A stretch of DNA of 64,000 nt from Ascaris suum (Eukaryota > Nematoda > Chromadorea > Rhabditida > Ascarididae): positions 12,098,184 to 12,162,183 of the forward strand of contig CM024168.1 in the NCBI GenBank assembly GCA_013433145.1, written 5' to 3'. A model generated the notes under the pieces. That model was not told the origin of the DNA and did not search any database. It was given only the letters and a program-made list of their open reading frames with translations. The translations under genes and the position numbers were made by a program. Positions 13,001 through 49,933 of this stretch are shown one piece after another; the first letter of the stretch is position 1, and every line of letters begins with the position of its first letter.

Positions 13001-16000
13001 TGGCGAGGCGCAAGCATCTGCGGTGTCGATGCAATTGTGATGTGTTGTGCTGCCCAAGTTTTTTCAGTGTTTTTTGGTGCGTCAATAGGGCCGTTCTGAT
13101 TTTCCCTTTGCAATACGCTTTGTTCTCACTTTCTTTCCTTTGTCATTCTTTTTTCTTCTCTAATATTGTTCAGACATTTCCTAGCGTTCCGTCACACGTT
13201 TGCCATCCTTTTTCTCTCTTTATTTCTTTCTCATCTTTAGAATGCGTCACCCTCATTCATTTGTTCTGCAACCCGACTGTCTGCTCTATTCACTCTTCTC
13301 TTCGTCCGCGTGATCATTTCTGGCTGGCACGGAGAGCATATCGCAGCGAGGGGGCAAACGTCTGTCTGCAAGCTGTGTGAGCGTTCATTTTTCTGTGCCC
13401 GGTGACGTGAAGTGTCGGTTGGGCGGTTGATTGGGGATCGAGAGCCGTGCTCGCCCTGTTTGTTTGCACTTTTATTGCAACGTTTGTTCGGTCCGTTTTC
13501 AAGGAGGCGGCGTGGGAAAAGTCGAAATCAGCGATCGATTGCTGCAGCCACATGCACTGTTCGCATGACACGGGAAATGCTCCGATTTCAAATGCTGGCC
13601 ATGATCGTGGGCCATCACTAAGGTAGATGAATCTCGTCCAATTTGTCTGCTAGAAGGCAGTCCACAGTGTTAGTACTCAACTTGCGTTGATCACTTTGAA
13701 AGCTGTTACACCTGCATTTAACCTGCTAGATTGTGGTTAAACCCAATCGATATTGTTGTTCTTGCACTGATTACCTAACAGCGGTATGATGTGGGAATTA
13801 GTCATTGGTAATATTGTTTCTGTTATTATTTCCACTTGTGAAAGAAGAAAATTTGCTTTTAAATAGAACAAAAAATGATTAAATTCGTTGAGTATGTGCC
13901 TCACAAAACGATGCGGCAATGTTCATGCTTGAAATGACCTAAGCGAACTGTTAATAGTCTTTGATTTGTTAGTTATTGATGCCTTCGATAGACGGAAATC
14001 ACTTCCTTTGGTCTTTTCGAAACACATTCCGCCATCGCGAGAGAACTGCCTAATAAAAAACGAGTGAGGCAGACGGCCGAATTTGGCCTTTGTTCGTCGA
14101 GTGTTATTGCGTCCTTTCGTAATACTTTTTCCTCTGTTCAGTTAAAAACGTCGTTCACATCGGCGTCGCTTTTCTTTCTGCGGATTCAATCACACGCGTT
14201 CCACTTTTTATCTAAGTAAACTGGAATGGTTTCAGTGGTAAGAGCAATAATTATTAGGAAGGAGTGAAGCGAGGTGAAATGTTGCCGGAAAAAAGTAAAG
14301 TGCGTCACTTCCTCATTGCTTTCTTCTTGTTGCAGCCGGTGGAACCCTTTTTTGCAAAGAACTTGCATTAATCGTCATCACCGACAGATTTGTGCTTTGC
14401 AGATTCTCAAATATACAACCGCTTTTTTATATATAGAAGGGACCGCTTGAAAGTGACGGACAGCTATCAAGGTAATGTGAACTGCACAAACAAACAACAC
14501 CATTTCACATGAGAGACTGCGTCCTAACCAAATATGCGACTTTGTTGGGTGAATGCGCGAGTATGTCGGCGACCACTGCGTGAAGTTTGTAAGTTTGTTT
14601 GGCGAGGTAATTAAGAAAAATCAACTTGCTAAATGCTGATTCAGTATGCATATAACTGAGTAGCAGACATGGCCAGACAGACAGCACTTTTGCTTTGCAG
14701 TGGACGGCTGATTGAGTTTTACCATCACGTCCTTATATCCTTACAAATGGATCCTTTAAAAAGCAATTTTTGGCTGGAAAATATGCTGATTGGTCTAGTG
14801 ATGTTATGCATATGTGAGGCACGTGATAAAACAGACTCTGTTCATTTCTGATTCGTGGACTCTTTCGAGTGTTCATTACTGCTGCGGTGACCGCATGGAT
14901 GCAGAGTGAGAGCTTCTCTTTCCTTTAACAGTCGTATTGTTGTTCTTTGCCGATTATTTCAAAACACACTGACACTCTTTTTCGCAAATAGCTCTGTAAA
15001 CCATTTCACCATCCATCCGCGCCTTTTACATTTCATTTGCGATGTTTGTATGTAGAAATGCTTATGCTGGTGGTAAACTGACTAGGAAGGGTGGAGGAAG
15101 GGAGGGGAGGAGTTTCATTTAAATGGACAGAGTGTTTGGATGGGAAGAAATACGAAACAAGGCGTTTTTGGCGCCGGCAAGTGAGCATCTGGAATAGTTT
15201 GCACCAAAGGTAATATGGCATGGCTGCTTCGATGCGCAGATGGTCGTGAAAGTGAGAAATATGGTGCAGCGAACTGCTGAGTGCGGTTTACCGCCAAAAA
15301 TTCATAGAAGAGATTCCGGAAAGGCGCAGGTTTCATACTTTTTCGGGTGGTGCGTTTTTGTGCGACTTCGATTGGAAACGTTTTGTGTATATTTTAACTT
15401 GAGGTTTCATTGACATTATCTACCTTCGGTTGGTGCTGAAGTTGTTTTACTGAGGTCCCAACAAAAGGAAGATGCGCCTTCCAAATTTTGATTGACCGAC
15501 GATTTTAAGCAAGATTATTTCGGGAAACGGTTCAGCACGCATCTTCAGATATCAACAGTATGTAGAAAGCGACACACTACCATGCCTGTATAGCAAGGTG
15601 GAAAGGTTGTCCGAAAGTCAAGGTGGCCAAGCGGCGAGACGTTGTTAAGGTGAAGACGTCTTTGCTCCAAGACAGTAGGGCCTGAAATACCCGACGCTAA
15701 GCTGTTCCCACAGCCAGTGATTCCAAGACAAAAATACCATATGGGCGGCGTCAACGGGGTCTTGCACTGATAAAAGTGATATGCGTTCGTCTTACAGTAG
15801 TGCGCTGGGAGGAGAGGGACTGGCGCAACATTTCGTAGGCTGCGCAACGTGAGGTTATGTGATGCGTGGGATGTATCTTGGAGGTATCTATAGCTGTCGT
15901 TGAGAATAATTTATGAGAAAGTAGGTGCTCAACTTCAGCGCTGTTAAGTTATGTGATCCCCTATGTGTATTGACTGTAATCGAGCAAAGTGGGCCATAGA

Positions 16001-18900
16001 TCATTAATGCACTCTTGGGATAAAGCCAGAGGCTCACTCGGAAGTTGATCGAGTGGACTGGCTCATTCTGTGGCCATGTATGGTGAGCCAGTGTCTTAAT
16101 CTCCGAAACCTTTCAGGTGATCACAGTGAAGCTTTCTAATCATTGGCCTTTCTCTGGTGTAGAAACTTTTCGCTTCTAGAATGCAGTAAGGAATTTTTCG
16201 CTGTGTGCAGTGTCAGAACACCAGCCAAATGCTCATTGAGAATCTGATATTTTGAGCATAACTCACATAGAGGAAGGGGGATTGAAAGAGCTGCGGAACA
16301 GTAGTAAGGGATCTGCTTTTCCTTAGATGTATTGCCTGGTTCCTAATCTGCTGCGGACCAACTTGAGACATTTTTTTTTCGGAATTCGACTGAACCATCT
16401 ATAAAATAATCATTTGTTATTGCAAATAAGGTCCCCACATCTGTTTTTGGGTATAAAAGCCCTCAGCTTCCCAAATTCGCCCTTCATTACCACAGTCATT
16501 TGAAACACAAACAATCAGATAAATTTCCAAAATTATCCTCTACGCAATTCGCAGTATTTGAAAAAGGCCTCTAAAATTTCTCCCTTACACACATTCATTC
16601 ATTTCAACTTGTATAGAATGGATGCCAACGTTCTCGTCGTTCTTGTGATGCCTTTTTTAATCATTCTATATTTTCTTACTTCTTCGCTTGTCAGCTGTAC
16701 TTGTTTTGAGAGTGTTTGATCATCATCAAATCTCTTCGTTGAGAATGGAAAGAGCAGCATTGGGTATCAGCTGACTCCGAATAGATTTTTTTAATTTGAA
16801 CTCACCGCTTCCTTCCCCCTTCCTCTCCCCTCCCCTCTCAGCCCTCCTGGCGACCTTGTGAGGGCAGGCGTTCGTCAAAAGGAGAATTACTTACAAATGA
16901 GCACATAATTAGAATTGCTCCCCATAAGGATGTTAATCTCTTGCCATTAACTAGCTAGGGAATTCAGCAGGAAGTAGTAATTGTTACTGCACTGGAAGAA
17001 GAGGGAGAGGGGGTCGAGTTGTCGGCGGTCAGTCCACATCACTGATTTACTGATTTACTGAAAAAGTGTATTTGCTCGCGCGCATCATTGAATCATTCAT
17101 TGATTGATCTGCCATTTCCTTTATTTTGTTATAGACAATTTCTGATTTTCCTATAAATCTGTGGTAATAGCGAGGAAATTTGCATTTGATCTTTTATTGC
17201 ATATCTTGACTTTTTTGGTTTCGTTATTTGGGGTGAGGAGAAAAGAGATTAGCAGATTAGGGTGAAGAGAACGTTTCATTTTTAGCAACTTTTCTCTGCG
17301 TCTGTTCGCCAAATCCAGCAGGTTTGACTTTATAGACTGTTTGGCACGTGAGTGTTCAAGAATGACTTCGAAGCAGTATCGTTTTTGCACGCTCGTTTCA
17401 CCAGTGCGTTGTCAGGAATGTGTTTCATCGATATCGCCATAGGTAATTGCTTTTCAAATGTGAATAGCAATATGCTGTGGTTGTTGGATCGTGAAGTGCC
17501 CAAATTTTGCGAATGTGAGCATTCGTTAGCACAGTCGGCGTTATCGGTTCTTTCTGACTCACATACAGCAATCATATCTACCAAGCAGTAACCTTTGTGA
17601 CTGAAAATACAAGTCAGCGGCAATATTTCGTTGGCCGGCGAATCCCAGCTCGACACTGCCCGTTATTCAGCGATATCTGATTGTTATGCATTTATCTTGC
17701 AACTTATTCGTTCTTTTTACTACTGTGCTTATTCGAGATGCCCAATTATCATCCCAAACAGTGGAAGTCAGAAGTGATTTTCTTCAAATCTGTACGATGG
17801 AGGAAAACACAAATATTTGTGTTTGCTCACAGTATCGGAGAAAATTTTAATTTTAGCGCTTCTTGATTGTATATCAGCATTTCCGACTTGATAACATTGC
17901 ATACTGCAACGGTAAGAGATGTGAAAGGTTTTATAATTTTATAGAAACTATTAAAGCACTCCATCTAGATGTTACATAAGAAGCAAATACATATCCACGC
18001 AACTAGAGAGAGCGATCTAATAGGGCGAAATGAGCACTTTCATGAAAGAATATGAGGAACACTTCAAATGATGTCATCAAGAAATACGAGCCAGTATTTG
18101 CAAGTTCTCATCACTCATCAAAACCGTAAAAAAGAAGAAGAGTTGACCATGGCCACAGATAATTCGCAATGAGAGAAGCTGAAGCATCGCGCTTCTATTC
18201 TGATCAAATCTCAGTTGATTTTCTTCCGTTGCCGTTTGATGTAATCAGTCATGCCGAATTCGTCGTTGATAATTTAATGAGGAAATGATATTATGTCTGA
18301 TAACGTCTACGGATCACTAAGATTTGCGACCAAGCGTTAATAACTGGTCGATTTATTATCGTACGGTTAGTTTTTTTTCAATGTGTATGCAAGTCTTCGT
18401 AAGGATTGCATTCATTCAGAAGAGTTTGCGGCGTATGGTTGAATATTTAGGTGAAGTGGAAGGTTAGGGGGGTTTTGATACCGTCAGTGGATGGCGTTAT
18501 TACTTGCAAATCTATTGGTGCGGTTTATTGCTTTTTCTAGTGGCGCATTGGGGCGCACCTGTTGCGCTAAACTTTTTATCACTTCTCTTGTCTGCCATAT
18601 GCTGCAGCAATACCACCAGGCCTTTCCTGATGTCTGTCTTCTGCATTTTTGCGATTCTTTTTTAATTCGTTGATACCTATCGATATCACAAGGAGGATAA
18701 TTTAAACACCATTTGTCGTCAAATTGTTAAATAAAGCAGCATATCACTAGACATAGCAGGTAGTGTTCACTAACGTCGGGGCAATGCTGACGTGTCGCCT
18801 TGTAGTGTACGAAATTTTAAGTTGAGGCTTTCATGAAGTGTTGATGAATTTGTTTTGAAATAGACAGTTAAGTGAGCGAAGCATGAGAGCGATGTGAATG
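10030..18900. other. Long stretch without a convincing gene
   Basis: Only ambiguous open frames are seen. At 12677-13057 both strands are open (minus: DACASPRTPPSSYASSEMSL; plus: RYKGTFRWKHKKTEGYVARR). At 17330-17656 a minus frame follows a TATTTTCAG acceptor. At 17041-17060 a short ACTGATTT triplication occurs. If the exons at 8.3-8.6 kb belong to the zinc-finger gene, this is one large intron. Confidence 0.4.
11681..11702 (-). ncRNA. SL1-like sequence, 19 of 22 bases
   Basis: The minus strand reads GATTTAATCACCCAAGTTTG then AA. It differs from SL1 at positions 2, 9 and 22. The following bases are GGCCCA, so there is no GT donor. It is probably a degenerate spliced-leader-derived sequence or a decayed SL RNA copy; with no structure around it the call is weak. 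Confidence 0.25.
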
Positions 18901-18914
18901 TTGATTGCTTTCAG

Positions 18915-41834
<22,920 letters not shown>

Positions 41835-42580
41835 TGTGCAAACCGGCCTTTGACACTGTCGTTTAACGCAAACCCGCCAAGCTCAGAATACGTGTTTTTT
41901 TTGCTGGTTGATCGCTTGTTGCAGCGCAACACACGACTTCACGCAGTGCGTACCATGTAGGCATTTAAATGGCACAACGGTCTTCTTGCTACTTCCGCTG
42001 TTGACGTACTGTCTGCACGCGAACGGTTACCACTGTGCTGCTGTGCTCAACTGTCCGCTCCATCTGTAATATCTCATCTTTGCCGGTGGAAACGTGGCAC
42101 ATTGCTTTCCTTGATTGGTGCATGGACGTGTAGGGAGTAAGTGAATACATACTGACCGCTCACGTCTATGGACTTGCACTACACCAAAAGTGGGATTGGT
42201 TGGTTTAATCGTATTGTGGGAAATCATCTTTGAGAAGGGGAGGGCAGTGCTTCTCCTGGACGGGGTCATGTGTAGGTAGGTGCAGATTTAAAGCGTGCGT
42301 GCTTTCAAATTTCGTTTCGTAAACCAGCGCGTTGTTTGTCGTGCTTTTCACAGATTGTCTACAGTATCTTTCCATAAAGCTTGTTGATGTACATTTCCGC
42401 CAATTGGCTATGTGTTTTCGCATCCGTCGGTCGTTTGAAATCATTCGTTCGCAGTAGCTGTCCTGTTCATTGGTTCAGCAGGTTTCATTCAAAAACTGTG
42501 ACGCTTTTCAGCATCCTCCCAAATTTTATCGAGTCTGTTCGGTAGGCATGCTAAATGTTTTTTTTGTTCCGTTCGTGCGC

Positions 42581-42800
42581 AATAAAAAATTTTGTGGGGT
42601 GGTCGGATTTGAACTCGGATCGTTCCGCATGAAGATGGGGGTTTTCTCCGCCTAGCTGGTCCTACTGGTGGCTCGTTCCCCCTTAGTGCTATCAAGCGTG
42701 CATAAGAGCTCTTCTGTTCATTTTTAGACTGGTTAAAACAGTAGCAATCACGTTGGGTGTGGTCGTTAAAAGCATTCTTATAAGGGAAGGATTAAATAAA
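42581..42800 (+). terminator. Possible polyadenylation signals for the zinc-finger gene
   Basis: AATAAA hexamers occur at 42581-42586 and 42795-42800. The zinc-finger stop at 41834 would then have a 3' UTR of about 0.75-1.0 kb. No closer canonical hexamer was noticed. Confidence 0.3.
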
Positions 42801-45800
42801 CGCTGCAGTCAGTAATCGTTAGGCCAGTTTTTTCTTCCTGGGATAGAAATAACGTTTGGTTAGGCACGTTGTCATTGAGTCGCATGGCACACGTTTCACT
42901 TACACTTATATCGTACGGTTCTACGGTTCCATTTTTCATTGGAAGGGCATTGCCATGTGAAGAATGCTTCGCTTCACTGCGAAGTTGACCGTTCAGTTTT
43001 TCAAGTCCATCCCGACTATAAAACTATTGCAACAGTTGAGACGGGGTAAAGCACAATTCTGTGACTAGTCATTTATTCGGTGCAGGGATTTCGCATCGCA
43101 TCATTTAAAATTGTTGGCTTAGCTGCCCATCGGCATCCATGCTCTATGCAACAATGTCATCAGTTATGTGGCAGGTTGAATTTCGAGTTGCTATTATGCT
43201 TGTGGCGTATCACTGTTGTTGCCTAAATTGTTTCAGCCCATTCAGCGCCTTTGATCTCTTTCCTTTGCCCATCTTCCAGCCGAATAAAGAAAACGAACTT
43301 ATTGTTTTTTTCTCAGTAAACTGCACAGTTCTTCCGTCCATTGTCTTTCCTCCTCCATCTTCTCCTTCCTTGTTTGCTTTCTTTGTGTTCTTTCTTATAA
43401 AATTGTCACATTGTAAAGAAGAGTTATAGTGACGGATGTCTCCATGCATGCATGGTTTCTGTGCTCTTCAAACGGAATAGGCACACCGTTGTGAGATCTA
43501 GTTCGTTATTAACGGTTCACATTTGGGAACGGAAAAGGTGGTAGTCCCGCTGAGCTCTCAGTTAACGGTTTGTGGAATCCATGACAATATCTGAATATAT
43601 ATCGCTGCTCGGTAATGGCCTAACGGGTGCAAAGTTGAAGTGTCGTTACACTAATGAAGAGAGGCGGCTCCTCTACCTTGTTCCAGCACCATGTTCTATT
43701 CGCTCCTTTGTTTTCACATTCGATGTTTCCCTATTTCTTCAACTGTCTTATCTTTTCCTAAATTGCGCCTACTGTGCTATTGTTTGCGGTTTTCACTGAA
43801 ACAATCAAGTAGGACTAAGAGACTAGTTCATATGTTTGACAAAGGTCCATGTGTCTCGTAAGCGCTGTGTGGAGCCCGTTGTGGTGGTCGCATTTATCTG
43901 AAGTATGCGTGGGGACGATCGACATGTACAAAAATGCGGTTAAGGGATGAGCAGTACTGTACGCAGTGCATGTACCTACGGAGGGATTTCCATGTTGCTC
44001 TCGCGATCAGTGTTGATGTTGCCCCTTTCCGTCTTCGCATTCACTTTATGCGTAATAGCGCTGTCTTAGTGAGGACAATTGGTCTGTTGCTTGCTGAAGG
44101 ACGGAGTTTGCTGCCTGACAACTTGTCTTTGATTAAATTGACAAGTGAGATGATCTTCGGAACTGTACTGTTGCCTGCAGTTATTTTCCAGGTTAAGCGA
44201 GTGCAACATATTCCATTACGAAGTGTGTTTTTAAGCAACAGTCCGGCAGGCTCACGTCCAGAATCGCACATGATGAGTGAGTAAATAAGGACAGCAAGAG
44301 CTTGTGTGAGGAGGGCACCGGAATCAGCTTGCGAGTAGAGGTTATAGCATTTCTGGAGTGATTAACTCTTCAGAAGCCGCTGTTTTGTGCCGGACGGCGA
44401 CGCAAGCTACAGACGATGTGGCAGGTGTGAAAAGCATTTCGCTGGCTGACATCACTTCTACTGCGCGCCTGCTAGGCTTCTTTTATTTGTTGGCTTGCAC
44501 TGCCCCTCAGAGACTGCTTGGGTTAACTGCTGCTTCTTTTTTTAATGATGTTTTATCGAGCTCATCTTTCAATGCGGCAATTTTATGGTACGTTCAGCGT
44601 GTGTTGTTTATTTTGCACGTTGTTACATTGTGCGTTCGCCAAGCGTTTTCCTCGTTACTTTTTTTCTTTGTGGATTCCCGGTTGTTTGCGTTGTCCATAT
44701 CAAGGTGCTCTAGGTAACGTCGTCTGAATATCGGTAAAATAAAGCGTTGTTGCAATAGCAGTTGGAAGTTGCGTATGTACTAGCATAGAGATTCATGCTG
44801 TGCAGCTGTCGTCCAAATGGCAAAGGGGTCTTTTCTATGTAATCCATTGTTTAGATAGGGTAGGTGATGTGAGATTAAGATATTGTATGCAAGGAAGGCA
44901 GTTTCCCCAGCAAGACTGAATGTGTGAATCAGCTGGAGCTTCTCTAGGATCGTTTCGTATAGTTCATATGATTTATATGATTATATGACAACATTTTCAG
45001 CGTCAGTTTTTAATGTTATTATTTCATGCAACGTTTTTCATTATCATTAATATTCCTTTGATTACTACTACATTATTATTACTGTCATTACCGTTCGTGT
45101 AATTTATTTTCTTTTTGTAATCGAAGGGAATTTTGCGATGTTTGATTTCCGTCGGTGCATGCGTAATACATGTATTTCTTATGACCGGTAACTGAAATAA
45201 TCATTATTTCTTTCTGAAGACAAATGAGTGTCAGTGCCCACGCCAGTAAATTGCTTTGCAGATCGCACGATTGTTCTCTTATTGTCGATTGGCCAATTTG
45301 TTGATGGTGCTTCACTCGATCACAATGAGAGTTGGTCTCATTTAGATGGTTTAAAAAATGCTTTTCTCTAGTTGCTTTCGATTGGAACACTCTCTGAAAG
45401 TATTGCACAGTATGAACAACAGTGGGGAGAAGAACGAAGACGGAAGATCGTGAAAGGAAACGGGACAATGGATTACTGGCGCTTTAACAGTTGGCTGTTA
45501 CAAAGTTTGTTGCTTTTTGAATGTGGATGTGGATGTGTTTCCCAGCTCAGGTGTGCTGTATTTGAGGTCAAACTAGCCGATGTTTAGTCGTTTCTGAAAC
45601 GTTCATGTTCATTGTGCACTAATGATGTCCATAAGTATGTTACGTTTTCAAATGGCACTTCCGTTTGTGCAAGAGAAAGTTGTGGTGCGCTTGGTCATTT
45701 CTGGACTTAAGGTGTTTGTTTTTTGCTCCCATTGTAGGGTGACACTTCAGCAAGAAGTCATATGGACTGTACCTTCACAGATATACAGCTCAGCACCATG

Positions 45801-45833
45801 GAACATAAATGCACGCATGTGATAGAGATTCGT

Positions 45834-45854
45834 GGGGGGGGGGGGGGTGGGGGG
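45834..45854. repeat. G-rich tract G14-T-G6
   Basis: Fourteen G, one T and six G. It lies within an open + strand frame (45735-45956) that would encode a short polyglycine, but that frame has no supporting neighbours. Confidence 0.9.
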
Positions 45855-46465
45855 CAGCGTCAGGCGAAGCGAAAAATTAATGTGAGAGAAGAGTGCTCTT
45901 CGAAGAGGCCGTTGTCGAAACGAGTTTCGTTGTGCATGGGGAAAGGGGCGGTATAAGGGCATTACAGCTGAAAGTGTCTTGAACTCGTGTCGCAGACTGT
46001 CAGCAGAAGATTTCACACCTCATGCTCCCAGGTTGATTTTCAGCTGTGATGTTGTTTGCATCTTGTGCTTCTTCCTCGTGAGATGAGGGTTGTCGAACTA
46101 CTTTGCCGAAGCGTCATCGCTTGCCCAGTTTTCCTATTCAATTACAGGTGCTTCCACACCGTCCTCTGTCTAAGCGGGACTTAAGCTCTATATGGGATTG
46201 ATTAAGAACCCTACCTTTCTCGACGGAAGTCATAAGGAAAGTTCGGTTGCGTTTTGTTGCTTTTTAAATTTGTAATTGCTTGTAACATTTAAGTCACTCT
46301 GTTTTCTTCGGTTACTTTAGTTGTTCATGCGCAACGTGTATTAATGAAGACGGTTTGCAGTCATTGTTGCTAATCCGGTCAATCGCTGTTACCGGTACTC
46401 ATGTTTTTAACATTTTTCTTCATTTGTTTCTATTTCTTCTCTCAATCTTCCACTTTTATTAAAGC

Positions 46466-46595
46466 GCTTTTGTGTTCGACATCGATTCTCGAGTATTTGC
46501 GGGCGATTCTAACAATGGTTATAAATTTGCTTGGCAATTAGCAGGCGTTGTGGATAGCGCCGAGTCGTTCGACGAACGAGGTTATGCTATTTCAG
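46466..46595 (+). CDS. Isolated exon-like segment
   Basis: Between an AAAG acceptor and a TCAG|GTTCGC donor the frame reads AFVFDIDSRVFAGDSNNGYK then FAWQLAGVVDSAESFDERGY, with a balanced composition typical of coding DNA. No neighbouring exon in matching phase was found within several kb, so it may be a remnant or part of a gene I could not assemble. Confidence 0.3.
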
Positions 46596-48666
46596 GTTCG
46601 CAAGAAAAATTCATGCTTTCACATAATGAGATCCTGTGTCCTTCTGCTGATTCTTGCAGTTTTTGAATTTTTAGCGAAGGAACTTTCCGTTATGCAAAAT
46701 AAGCCACATTCAGTAGTCTTTTGGATGTTTTTGGCGCGGTTCTCCGAAAATTTCACTCTCATCGAGGCAGGATAAACAAGTGACGTGAGCTGTTTGCATC
46801 TCTAAGCTGCTCTAGTGAACGATACGAGCGCTCATGTCATCTTCTGTATAGTTACTAGTACTCGTTGTATAGAAGCCTTTAGCCTTTATATAGACGTGTA
46901 AACGGTTGATTTTCCGTTCTTGTGATACGCAGTGCAGCGGTAGGCGACCGCAAGGTGGGACTTGCGGAATGGGTCTTATGCAAAGCGGACAGTGATCTTT
47001 AATTGAAGGGAGTGGTATGGATGGGCTTTCCGTTTGGATCACCCGCCGTGCACTCGCGCCGCTCATGGAATGTGCAGTTTGCAGCGTCGTCATGTGTTGT
47101 CGCAATCTAGAGATTTGTTGTCTAATAAAACTATTCTGTTGCGCACCACCGCACCCAGATGGTTGCTGCTGGCACGTACATGTCGCTGTCTTTCACCGAC
47201 TCCTGTTTTCTGCAATATTCTTCGATGGTTCAGTTGCACTCAAGGTTGTCGCATTCAGCTTAGAGTGATGTCAGCAGTTATGAGGACGCTTCATTATAAA
47301 GATCAGGTTGAATGCTTTACGGCTTAGGCAAATCATACTGCGCACTTCGTCGTGAACAGCCAGCAAATGAAAAATATACAGAAATGCGTCCATGTTTTAA
47401 GCGATCTGTCTCCTTGCCCATAGAGATCTGTAGAGGATGCGCTTTTCCATCTCGGCGGGTCGTAAGATGCGATCAAGCAGATTCGGAATGCCTAGTAACT
47501 AGGAAAATTCTTACGCACTCTTAAGTGTGTGTTGGGTCGCTCGTCGATAGGGGGGTCGCTCACATTTCTGCCAACAAAGGGGACGGTCAGACAAAGCAAC
47601 TTTTTCAACGGCGGCGAAGATCATTTTGTGAATCTGAATATTTTCCACCAGTGAAACTGCCTCAGGCCAAACTGTGATTAACAACTACAGAATGAACTGA
47701 CATGACGAGAAAAAGGTGGTCAGTTACAACTCATTTAAAGCAGTTTTTTCCCAGCCATGTTGATCACTATCGTAGAGTAGTAAGTACAACCCATATAACA
47801 TCCATTTCTCGTTTAATGAGCTGAGCAATGCTAATTTGAGGTGAGAGAAAGCCCATGGCTAGACGCATCTGCATTCCTTCGATTCCCTGCAGACATTCAC
47901 AAATGATTAATACAGACGAGGTCTTTTAATGCGTTTTTAAAATTAATAAAGCGCATTTAAGTAAAGGCGAAATGTGGGAAACAGTGCTATAAAAGAATTT
48001 GATGTTGTGGAAAAATCTGTGTGTTTGTTCTGCTTATGAGAGATTAGGCGGAAGCTTTCAATGTCCTTTAAAATATGTCTAGTCACTGCTTTCGTTACCT
48101 TGTTTTCTCACAAAATTCCATTTGATTTTTCTTATATTTCAATTACCGGACGATTGCTCGTCAATCACTACATGCTCCCGCTGTGACCGCTTCAATGTTG
48201 TGCATTGTGGGCCAGGCAAGTACATTGCACTGGCAGTTGGTTTTGCGTATGTGCAATAAGCGATGGTGCGATGAGTTCTCACTCAAAAACGATCCACTAA
48301 TAAATTCAACGGCCATCACTTTATGTCCAAAAGTAACCCATAACGAAGTCCGGAACGGAGAGGGCCAATAGTGATTAATGGTTCATGTAAAATCGTGTGC
48401 AGCAATAAACCTGTGGTTTGTGCAAAAGGCCTGTGTATTTCCGCCCTCGGTGTCTCAAACTGTCGGATTCGTATCTGTAGCTTTCTCTGCCCCAAAAGCT
48501 GGTATTAAAATATGCTGGAGCATTAACATCTCGTGGACGTCCTTAATGGGCTACAACCACTTGTGTGTCAGTAGGAAAGCGGGATTCGTTACACACTCTC
48601 GATTTTTCGTAGCGTCGTATATCGGTGCTCCTTCCTTCGCCGTCTTGTATTTCTATTTATTTCTTG

Positions 48667-48834
48667 CAGGGATATGGGGACAGTGATGTACTTGGAGAGC
48701 AAGTGGTGGAAGCGATTGCTTCGACCAAGAAAAGAAACAAGGAAAGTGGATATGGTTTACAAGTGGGCATTTTTGTACGAAGAAAAAATTGCCATCATTA
48801 GCAGCGCTGTAAATAGGTTTATGACAAGTCTTTA
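48667..48834 (+). CDS. Short ATG-led exon-like segment
   Basis: After the acceptor TTTCTTGCAG an open frame starts at ATG 48674 and runs MGTVMYLESKWWKRLLRPRK, ETRKVDMVYKWAFLYEEKIA, to a TAG about 53 codons later. A second frame from the same acceptor (GYGDSDVLGEQVVEAIASTK) is open for 43 codons. Either may be a real terminal exon. No family is recognised and no partner exon was found. Confidence 0.25.
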
Positions 48835-49018
48835 GCCTCCATGGCTGAAAGTGGTTGTTTTGGCTTGGTGGATCATGTGTAGGGAAACGAGGCCAACTAA
48901 TTATTGGTGTTGAGGCTAATGTAGATTCCGCATTTCCCTGTATTGTCAGCTCAGTTGGGCTAGCCAAGGGTCCGATACCTGTCCGATGCGGCGGAGCGCA
49001 CTACCCCTCACCTCATCG

Positions 49019-49052
49019 TCCCGACCTCTATACATATATATAGAGGTCGGGA
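49019..49052. repeat. Perfect inverted repeat, 14-bp arms, 6-nt loop
   Basis: TCCCGACCTCTATA and TATAGAGGTCGGGA flank CATATA. It is intergenic, between isolated exon-like pieces. Confidence 0.85.
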
Positions 49053-49933
49053 GGATGGGAGGGCAATCCAGTACATTGGGCGTCGTAAAGGATAAACTCG
49101 GGTCTCGCAGTGTGCAAACGTGGCATGTTAATGCATTGAGTTTAATTTATGCTCGCAGCCCTACTACGAGTTTTTAAGCTGAGTGGAGTGCAATAACACG
49201 AGGAAGAGATGATGTTTGATGGTAATGGGGATATGCAAAGTGGACAGCAGCATGTAATGGAGCTGAAGATGGAGAATGCTCGAGAGGTGCATCCTATCGT
49301 ACGCGCACTCATGTTTCGCGAGGTATGTTTGTTTAACCACCAAAGAAATGAGTGTATTCGAGATGTGGATTTGAGTGGGACTTAGGGGGTGAAAGGAGAG
49401 ACGGGTGGCTGATAAACTAAATTTTTGAACAACCATAATTTGGCGAAAGAATCGAATGAGATAGAAGTTAGACATCTATGAGTACTTCACTGCAAACTAA
49501 ATCCATTTCCATGCAAACGTCAAAATTCGAAAAGAAACTTTCTAAGAAATGAGATTGAAGTCACATGAGAGCGGAGTGTTGCTTCTGTAAATGTAACATA
49601 GCGTCCCTACTGTCCTCTCTTCAATGCTCCTCCTTCCCCACCCACTCGATGTTGGCTCGATATAGCTTTTATTTGACGTGCTGAGAACGAGTTCCTGTTC
49701 CTGTTTATGTTTTGTTTTGTTTTTTTGAACTAGTGAAATCATCAATATATATTCGAATGTAAACTAGTGATCCGCATTCATTCACCTGCTCATCTACTTT
49801 CTGCAAATCTGCAAATACACGGTCAGCCTCTCTTAACTTCTCTGCTGCAACTGAAGAGCGGAGGATGAATCCCTCTACCATCACCTGATCTCTAAGAAAA
49901 GAGATAAACGTTTTGCTTGGTTTTTTCCTTCCA

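Larger units (their letters stand above)
41840..49930. other. Mostly intergenic stretch
   Basis: Downstream of the zinc-finger gene. Two consecutive + strand open frames of 116 and 119 codons at 43934-44284 and 44358-44717 lie in different frames, have no domain and are probably chance. The isolated exon-like pieces at 46466 and 48667 are listed separately. Confidence 0.4.

Noticed and set aside
42600..42670. tRNA-like TTTGAACTCGGATC motif on the minus strand
   Set aside because: It resembles a T-loop, but the flanking bases form a direct repeat (CGGAT...CGGAT) and not complementary arms, and no acceptor stem pairs at the expected spacing.
43934..44717. Two consecutive ORFs of 116 and 119 codons
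   Set aside because: They are in different frames, cannot be joined by a credible intron, have no domain, and contain pyrimidine-rich stretches typical of non-coding DNA.
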